From NCBI GenBank assembly GCA_004296815.1, contig SCVT01000677.1, positions 1 through 9,235 of the forward strand: 9,235 nucleotides of DNA, in the 5' to 3' direction. Of this stretch, positions 1 to 4,507 are shown in pieces. Positions within the stretch are counted from its first letter, which is position 1; every line of letters begins with the position of its first letter. A model generated the notes under the pieces. The model did no database searches, was not told where the DNA came from, and saw only the letters and a list, made by a program, of their open reading frames with translations. Source of the DNA: Reyranella sp. (GTDB lineage Bacteria; Pseudomonadota; Alphaproteobacteria; Reyranellales; Reyranellaceae). Position numbers and translations under genes: made by a program.

Positions 1-164
1 TCGCGTCGGATCATGGTTTCAAGGTCACCCTCACGGACCTCATGGCCTTCGTTAAGGCCCGGGCCGCCGACAAGGGCCGGATGCTCGACGACAAGCAGCT
101 CGACAAGATCGCAGGCGGCATGGACGTCGGTCATTGCATGGAGAGCATCCACTGCTGCCTGTAA
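1..164 (+). CDS. Nif11-like leader peptide precursor P1 (5' truncated)
   Basis: The open frame enters from the left edge (first whole codon at base 3) and stops at TAA 162-164, leaving 53 visible residues. The visible leader has 39 residues, starts ASDHGFKVTL and ends LDKIAGG. It matches residues 35-73 of the next gene at about 29 of 39 positions, so this is the C-terminal half of a Nif11-like leader (family knowledge: leader of RiPP precursors, removed by a C39 peptidase after Gly-Gly). The predicted core is MDVGHCMESIHCCL, 14 residues with three Cys in the pattern C-x4-H-C-C. The start codon, and probably the array promoter, lie outside the window. The next gene follows after 53 bp. The product is presumably processed and exported by the transporter genes encoded on the other strand. 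The family call is firm because of the two close paralogues downstream. The mature activity (antimicrobial, signalling or metal binding) cannot be told from sequence. Confidence 0.85.
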   Translation, partial: ASDHGFKVTLTDLMAFVKARAADKGRMLDDKQLDKIAGGMDVGHCMESIHCCL

Positions 165-183
165 TCGACCGCTAGAAGGTCGA
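165..183 (+). repeat. Intercistronic inverted repeat between P1 and P2
   Basis: A perfect 6-bp inverted repeat (TCGACC, 7-nt loop GCTAGAA, GGTCGA) begins directly after the P1 stop codon. In mRNA it could form a small hairpin that shields or separates the P1 message. It is short, has no U tract and could be chance. Confidence 0.3.
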
Positions 184-205
184 GGCCCGCGTCCATCGCA
201 ACGCC

Positions 206-211
206 AGGGAG
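206..211 (+). promoter_or_regulatory. Ribosome binding site supporting the TTG start of P2
   Basis: AGGGAG lies six bases before TTG at 218-220. This Shine-Dalgarno-like site, together with the paralogous N-terminus (Met-Ser-Gln in every other copy), fixes the start on an unusual TTG codon. Confidence 0.7.
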
Positions 212-217
212 TTTCGA

Positions 218-505
218 TTGAGCCAGACGGAAGTCCTGCGTTTCCAAGAGTACCTCAAAGGCCATCCGGAGCTGCTGGCTGAGCTCGGCAATGGCCGCAT
301 GTCGCATGCATTGGCCGTCGCGTCGGACCATGGGTTCAAGGTCACGCTCTCCGACCTCACGGCCTTCGTGAAGGCCCGCGCAGCCCGCAGCGGACGGGCG
401 CTGACCGACGCGCAACTCGAAAACATGGCGGGCGGCGCCAACTGTGTACCACGGGCAGGTGGCGGGGAGCCCGAGCACTGCTGTCTGAGAGAACTGCAAC
501 CGTGA
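218..505 (+). CDS. Nif11-like leader peptide precursor P2 with HCC core
   Basis: The 95-residue product starts at TTG; the frame gives SQTEVLRFQEYLKGHP right after it, exactly as in the ATG-started paralogue P3. Residues 1-73 form a Nif11-like leader: an N-terminal amphipathic helix, the central HGFKVTL segment, and an LTDAQLENMAGG ending. Gly72-Gly73 is the predicted C39 cleavage site. The 22-residue core (74-95) has three Cys, with Cys76 ten residues before the His-Cys-Cys cluster at 88-90. Compared with P1 and P3, the spacer between first Cys and HCC is six residues longer and Gly-rich (RAGGGE). The leader is about 71% identical to that of P3 (52 of 73 by eye), while the cores match only in the Cys/His framework. 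This is the usual pattern of a duplicated RiPP precursor with a fast-evolving core. TTG may lower its expression relative to P3. The role of the mature peptide is unknown. Confidence 0.88.
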   Translation: MSQTEVLRFQEYLKGHPELLAELGNGRMSHALAVASDHGFKVTLSDLTAFVKARAARSGRALTDAQLENMAGGANCVPRAGGGEPEHCCLRELQP

Positions 506-508
506 GCA

Positions 509-525
509 GGATCGGCCTCCGAACC
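509..525 (+). repeat. Imperfect intercistronic inverted repeat between P2 and P3
   Basis: GGATCGG, loop CCT, then CCGAACC pairs at six of seven positions, with one A-A mismatch. It begins four bases after the P2 stop. Its position resembles the hairpin after P1, but it is weak and may be chance. Confidence 0.2.
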
Positions 526-548
526 ACTATCGCAACAGGAGATGCACA

Positions 549-827
549 ATGAGTCAGACTGAAGTCCTGCGTTTCCAGGAGTACCTCAAGGGCCATCCCG
601 ATCTGCTGCCGGAGATCGGCAAGGGGCGCATGTCGCATGCGCTGGCCATTGCGGCCGACCAAGGCTTCAAGCTGACGCTCGTCGACGTGCGGGCTTTCGT
701 GAAGGCCAAGGCCGGCGCCAAGGGCCGCACCCTGAACGACGAGCAACTCGACAAGGTGGCAGGCGGCGCGGGCTATTGCTTCGACAGCGAGCACTGCTGC
801 TTCTCGAAGGACCCGAAGCCGCTGTGA
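549..827 (+). CDS. Nif11-like leader peptide precursor P3 with C-x4-HCC core
   Basis: The product has 92 residues and an ATG start preceded by AGGAG (537-541) at seven bases. The Nif11-like leader (1-73) shares its first 17 residues with P2 and ends LDKVAGG. The predicted core (74-92) is AGYCFDSEHCCFSKDPKPL, with Cys77 four residues before the His82-Cys83-Cys84 cluster, the same spacing as in P1. After the cluster comes a charged, Pro-containing tail absent from P1. At DNA level the first 16 codons after the start differ from P2 only at synonymous third positions, so the duplication is recent or under strong purifying selection. The stop TGA overlaps the GTG start of P4 (GTGA at 824-827), so the two are translationally coupled. 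Family call is secure; function of the core is not known. Confidence 0.9.
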   Translation: MSQTEVLRFQEYLKGHPDLLPEIGKGRMSHALAIAADQGFKLTLVDVRAFVKAKAGAKGRTLNDEQLDKVAGGAGYCFDSEHCCFSKDPKPL

Positions 828-1081
828 GCCAGTCCGACCTCGACCGTCTCACCCGCGCCCTGCAGACCGATGCGAAGCTGCGGGACGAGATGCGCCACGC
901 ACCGGACGCCGCGGCCGCGGCAAAGATCGCGGCCGGACACGGCTACGCGATCACGGCGGGCGAGATCACGGCGTTCGCCAAGAGCCTGTCCGACGAGGCG
1001 CTGGGCGGCGTTTCCGGCGGCCTGACCGACGATCCGCGCCGCGGGATTCCCGGCACGATTTTCGGCCCGCCCAAGAGGTAG
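824..1081 (+). CDS. Nif11-like precursor P4 with Cys-free Pro/Gly-rich core
   Basis: I place the start at GTG 824, which overlaps the P3 stop, because the frame then begins Met-Ser-Gln-Ser-Asp-Leu like its paralogues. The longer frame back to 776 would read through P3 coding sequence. The product has 85 residues. The leader carries the Nif11-type features AGHGYAIT (37-44) and LSDEALGGVSGG (55-66). Two Gly-Gly pairs exist (61-62 and 65-66); the second sits at the family's normal cleavage place. The predicted core (67-85) is LTDDPRRGIPGTIFGPPKR: no Cys, one Thr-containing GT pair, four Pro, basic at the end. It cannot carry lanthionine or disulfide rings. There is no strong ribosome site at a normal distance (GAAGG at 806-810 is 13 bases away), so translation probably depends on P3. 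Confidence 0.85.
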   Translation: MSQSDLDRLTRALQTDAKLRDEMRHAPDAAAAAKIAAGHGYAITAGEITAFAKSLSDEALGGVSGGLTDDPRRGIPGTIFGPPKR

Positions 1082-1089
1082 GAGTCGCC

Positions 1090-1380
1090 ATGAGCCAGCC
1101 CGAACTCGAGCGCTTCGTGCGTGACCTGGCGGCCGACAAAGACCTTCTGGCAGAGGTTCGCGGCGCTGCCGGCATGCGTGGGGCGGCCGACATCGCGCGT
1201 CGCCGCGGTTACGCCGTCAGTCACGACGAGGTGGCGGCATTCGTCGCCCGAAGCGTCGCCGGCGCGAATCCGCTGTCCGATGCGCAACTCAGCGGCATCT
1301 CCGGCGGGCAGGCCGAACCGATCGAAGTCATCGACGCACAGCGCCGCGTCCTCGATGCGATCAAGGCGCACGAGCCGTAG
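1090..1380 (+). CDS. Nif11-like precursor P5 with Cys-free charged core
   Basis: The ATG start is preceded by AGGTAGGAG (1076-1084), which overlaps the P4 stop. The product has 96 residues. The leader (1-73) has the family layout: MSQPELERFVRDLAADKDLL at the N-terminus, RRRGYAVSHDEVAAF in the middle and LSDAQLSGISGG at the cleavage site (Gly72-Gly73). The core (74-96) is QAEPIEVIDAQRRVLDAI followed by KAHEP. It looks amphipathic and helix-prone, with no Cys, Ser or Thr, so common RiPP chemistries that need those residues (lanthionine, azoline) are not possible. It may be exported as a linear peptide or have decayed under relaxed selection. It sits 8 bp after P4 and 17 bp before P6, within one evident operon. 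Confidence 0.85.
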   Translation: MSQPELERFVRDLAADKDLLAEVRGAAGMRGAADIARRRGYAVSHDEVAAFVARSVAGANPLSDAQLSGISGGQAEPIEVIDAQRRVLDAIKAHEP

Positions 1381-1397
1381 CCAATCGGGAGAAGCCC

Positions 1398-1694
1398 ATG
1401 AGCCAGCAAGAGATCGAGCGTTTCGGCAAGGCCCTGCAGGCCGATCCGACCCTGCAGGCCGAGGTTGCTAAGCTGAAGGATCTGTCGACCATCGTCGCGA
1501 CGGCCAACCGGTACGGCTTCAAGTTCACCGAGGCGGACGTGAAGGCCGCGGCAGGCCGGGCGCTGACCGACCGCGAGCTCGATGCCGCCAGCGGCGCAAG
1601 CGCGCCCATGCTCCCCGGCGGCTGGCCGGGCGTCGACACGAGCAAGCCGTGGGACCCGAACCTCGCCCCCTGGGGCGACAAGTCCAAGCTCTAG
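1398..1694 (+). CDS. Nif11-like precursor P6 with Trp/Pro-rich core and altered GG site
   Basis: The product has 98 residues. The ATG is preceded by GGGAGAAG (1387-1394). The leader matches the family: MSQQEIERFGKALQADPTLQ, then ANRYGFKFTEADV, then LTDRELDAASGAS. The normal Gly-Gly is here Gly66-Ala67. A real Gly-Gly occurs eight residues later (Gly74-Gly75, in MLPGG), so cleavage could be at either place. The tail is rich in Pro and Trp (Trp76, Trp85, Trp92, in GWP, PWDP and PWGD contexts) and lacks Cys. The stop TAG (1692-1694) overlaps the stop of the convergent transporter gene on the other strand. A 7-bp hairpin follows five bases later. It is probably the last gene of the precursor operon. 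Family membership is good; the changed site makes processing uncertain. Confidence 0.82.
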   Translation: MSQQEIERFGKALQADPTLQAEVAKLKDLSTIVATANRYGFKFTEADVKAAAGRALTDRELDAASGASAPMLPGGWPGVDTSKPWDPNLAPWGDKSKL

Positions 1695-4507
1695 AGCAGC
1701 TGGCGCTGCGCCAGCGTGTAGAGGGTGCCGCGCTTCTCGATCAGCTCGTCGTACTTGCCGGTCTCGACGACACGGCCGGCATCGAGCACGACGATGCGAT
1801 CGACGTTCCTGATCGTGCTGAGGCGATGGGCGATCACGATGCGGGTCGCATTCATCTTTGACAGGCTCTCGGCCACGATCGCCTGCGTGGTGTTGTCCAG
1901 CGCGCTTGTCGCCTCGTCGAAGAACAGCAGACGCGGCCGGCTGGCGAGCGCCCGGGCGATCATCACGCGCTGGCGCTGGCCGCCCGAGATCTGGCTGCCG
2001 CCTTCGGTGATGGCGCTGTTGAGGCCCATCGGCATGGCCGCGATGTCGGCCTCGAGGCCGGCCATCCGCACCGCCTCCATGACCTGCTCGCGCGACAGCG
2101 GCGCACTGCCGGCGATGTTCTCGTGGAGGCTGCCGGGAAACAGGCTCGACCCTTCCATGACGCTGCCGATCTGGCGGCGGACGAGGCGCAGGTCGAGCTC
2201 CTCCAGCTCCTTGCCGTCGTAGAAGACACCGCCGCGCGTCGCGGGCTCGAGGCCGAGCAGCAGGCGCAGGATCGTCGACTTGCCCGATCCCGAGGCGCCG
2301 ACGATGGCGACGCTCTCGCCGGGCCGCACCTCGAAGCTCACATCTTCCAGGACCCAGGGTCCGTTGTCGGCGTAGCGGAACCACAGATTGCGGACCGCCA
2401 CATCGCCGCCCAGCGGCCCGGGATCGGCGCGATGCCGTTCGACCTCGAGCGGCGCCTCGAACACCGGCTTGACGCGGGCATAGAGCGGCAGGACGTCGAT
2501 CGACGCGTTGAGCGCGTTGGCGAGTCCGAGAAAGGCCGCAGTGAACTGTCCGAAAGCGGCATTGAAGGCGGCGAAGGACGCGACGTCGATCGGGTTGCTG
2601 CCGCCACCGGCGATGGCATAGACGCCGAGCGCGCCGATGAAAGGCAGGCTGGTCGATGTCACGGTCTGGATGGCGTTCAGGCGCAACGCGCCGGCCGAGC
2701 TGGCGCGCTGGCGGGCGAAGGCGCGCGACCAGCGGGAGAAGGCGCGCAGCTCGGCCGCCGCAACGCGCAGCTTGGCGATGCCGCCGATCATCTCGATCAG
2801 CAGGCCGTAGACCATGCCCTCCTGGTTGTACATCTGCCGCTGCAGGTTGCGCTGGACGCGGCCGACGAAGAACAGCATCAGCGCGGCGACCAAGGCATAA
2901 ACGAAGGCGAACGCCGCCAGGGTCGCGTCGTAGATCAGCATGATGCCGAGGCCGCCCAGCGAGAAGACGCCGCCGATCATGGCGTTCACCGCCTGGCCGG
3001 TCAGGGTGCGGCGGATCCAGTCGATGCCGAGGATGCGGTTGGTGAGGTCGCCACTCTGGTACTGGCGGAAGAAGGAGGTGCGAAGCCGCACCACCCGGTC
3101 CCAGACCGCCGCCTGCAGCCGCTGGTCGAGATGCGTGCCGAGCCTGATCAGCGACAATGCACGCGCCACCTGGAAGCCGACGCTGCCGACGGCGGCCGCG
3201 ACCAGCAGCAGCAGCATGTCGAGCAGCAGGGTCATGCGGCCATCGGGAATGGCGATGCCCAGGATCGAACCCGTGGCAACCGGCATGAGCAACGCAGCCA
3301 ACGACGCCAGTGCCGATGCCGTCACCAGCCAGCCGATGTCGCGGCCGGCGCCGAACACGCCGAAGCGGTAGATGTCGCGTCCCTTCGGCGTGTCGGGCAG
3401 CGACGGATAGAGCATGTAGCCCGTGGGCAGCAGCTTCGACGCCATGGCGGCATCGACCGGCTTCTCGGCCAGCGTCACCGGATCGACGGTACGCCAGCGG
3501 CGACGGCGGCCGACGATGGCGATCGCACTGCCGGTCGTTGCGTCGACCGCGAGGAAGGGCGGCCCCTCCTCCTTCCACCATTCGCCGTCCAGCGCGATCT
3601 CGCGGTAGCGGAAGCCGCTGGACACGGAATAGGCCTTGAGGCGCTCGAACAGCGGCGCGCGGACATCGTCGTCGCGCGGCACGCGCAAGGTGAAGCCCTC
3701 GGTCGCGCCCAGCACGCCCAAGGCGCCACGCAATGGATCCTCGCCCGGTCGCGCCTTCGTCAGGCCCTGCTCGCCGCTCAGCGAGGCGATGTTGCGCAGC
3801 CGCTCGATGCCGTCGATGGCGCGCGCCTCGTCGACCTCGAGCGTCTGCCGCCAGCGCTGGCGGCGATGCGTGTCGTGCGCGATCAGGGCGGCGGCGATGC
3901 GCCGGGCGAGCGTCGCGGTGAGCTCGCCCAGCACTTCCGGCGGGGCGCCGGCGACGAAGCCCGCCGTGTCGGTGGCGGCGACCTCGCCCTCGCCCACGAT
4001 GTCGATGCGCGTCTGATTGGCCATCGCGAGGAAGGCACGACCGGGCGAGGCCTCGACCGAATGCGTCGCCGCGTAGGCGAGGATGGGTTGGTCCGCCGTC
4101 AGCCAGGTGAGCGAGCGCGCGGTCACCGCGCTGCCGGCCGCGAAGGAGCGCTTCTCGCCGGGCGGCAACAGGACGGAATGGGCGTCGCTCGGCGCGAAGC
4201 CGGGGGCCGCGAGGAGCGCGGCGTACCAGGGCTCGATGCCGGCGGCGTCGGGCGTGAACGCCATGAACAACGGCGAGGGGTCGGGCAGTCCCTGTTCGCG
4301 CAGCAGGAACGACACGCCCGGCGCGGCGAGCGGAAAGATGCAGGCGCCGGCCGGAAGTGCCGCGAGGAAGCCGCGGACGCCGGCGTTGCCCGCGGCATCG
4401 AGCACGACGCCGTAGAGCCGCGCCGGACGGACGAGTCGCGACGGCGACGCCAGCGTCGCGAGATCGGTGGTGCCGGCGCCGGCCTCGGGAGCCTGTGGTG
4501 CGTTCAT
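1691..4507 (-). CDS. NHLM-type bacteriocin ABC transporter 2 (permease/ATPase, no peptidase domain)
   Basis: This 938-residue protein matches the second ABC protein of NHLM export systems. Residues 1 to about 385 form a cytosolic N-terminal region with no C39 peptidase Cys-His-Asp pattern; it includes GEWWKEEGPPFLAV (308-321). Hydrophobic membrane segments lie near 393-412, 425-447, 505-527, 529-548, 615-632 and 650-670. The ATPase domain has Walker A GASGSGKST (737-745), signature ISGGQ (840-844), Walker B LLFFDE (860-865, catalytic Glu865) and H-loop His894. The Q-loop glutamine is replaced: IGSVMEG puts Glu785 where most relatives have Gln. The ATG overlaps the stop of the upstream ABC gene (ATGA), with GAGG seven bases before it, so the pair is translationally coupled and probably forms a heterodimer. 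It is expected in the inner membrane, exporting the Nif11-type peptides. The stop shares CTAG with P6. Confidence 0.93.
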   Translation of the reverse strand: MNAPQAPEAGAGTTDLATLASPSRLVRPARLYGVVLDAAGNAGVRGFLAALPAGACIFPLAAPGVSFLLREQGLPDPSPLFMAFTPDAAGIEPWYAALLAAPGFAPSDAHSVLLPPGEKRSFAAGSAVTARSLTWLTADQPILAYAATHSVEASPGRAFLAMANQTRIDIVGEGEVAATDTAGFVAGAPPEVLGELTATLARRIAAALIAHDTHRRQRWRQTLEVDEARAIDGIERLRNIASLSGEQGLTKARPGEDPLRGALGVLGATEGFTLRVPRDDDVRAPLFERLKAYSVSSGFRYREIALDGEWWKEEGPPFLAVDATTGSAIAIVGRRRRWRTVDPVTLAEKPVDAAMASKLLPTGYMLYPSLPDTPKGRDIYRFGVFGAGRDIGWLVTASALASLAALLMPVATGSILGIAIPDGRMTLLLDMLLLLVAAAVGSVGFQVARALSLIRLGTHLDQRLQAAVWDRVVRLRTSFFRQYQSGDLTNRILGIDWIRRTLTGQAVNAMIGGVFSLGGLGIMLIYDATLAAFAFVYALVAALMLFFVGRVQRNLQRQMYNQEGMVYGLLIEMIGGIAKLRVAAAELRAFSRWSRAFARQRASSAGALRLNAIQTVTSTSLPFIGALGVYAIAGGGSNPIDVASFAAFNAAFGQFTAAFLGLANALNASIDVLPLYARVKPVFEAPLEVERHRADPGPLGGDVAVRNLWFRYADNGPWVLEDVSFEVRPGESVAIVGASGSGKSTILRLLLGLEPATRGGVFYDGKELEELDLRLVRRQIGSVMEGSSLFPGSLHENIAGSAPLSREQVMEAVRMAGLEADIAAMPMGLNSAITEGGSQISGGQRQRVMIARALASRPRLLFFDEATSALDNTTQAIVAESLSKMNATRIVIAHRLSTIRNVDRIVVLDAGRVVETGKYDELIEKRGTLYTLAQRQLL
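1699..1715 (+). terminator. Hairpin after the precursor array, inside the 3' end of the opposing ABC gene
   Basis: A perfect 7-bp stem (GCTGGCG, loop CTG, CGCCAGC) lies five bases past the P6 stop. It is also part of the last codons of the convergent ABC transporter (LAQRQL). It could terminate the precursor transcript, and on the other strand sits just before the transporter stop. No U-rich tract follows, so an intrinsic terminator is possible but not shown. Confidence 0.4.

Noticed and set aside
13..282. Plus-strand frame of 89 codons at the left edge
   Set aside because: It runs in another frame over the truncated P1 precursor, whose leader matches its paralogues; Ser/Arg/Pro-rich shadow.
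776..823. Upstream extension of P4 to a start at 776
   Set aside because: It would overlap P3 in another frame and give an N-terminus unlike any paralogue. GTG at 824 restores the Met-Ser-Gln start.
1..1694. CRISPR-like or simple tandem DNA repeats in the left part
   Set aside because: The repeated blocks are whole paralogous genes of unequal length with codon-wise divergence, not short identical repeats with spacers.
1221..3581. Minus-strand frame of 786 codons overlapping ABC2 and the precursors
   Set aside because: Out of frame with the real ABC2 motifs and very Arg-rich. It also crosses the 3' part of the precursor array.
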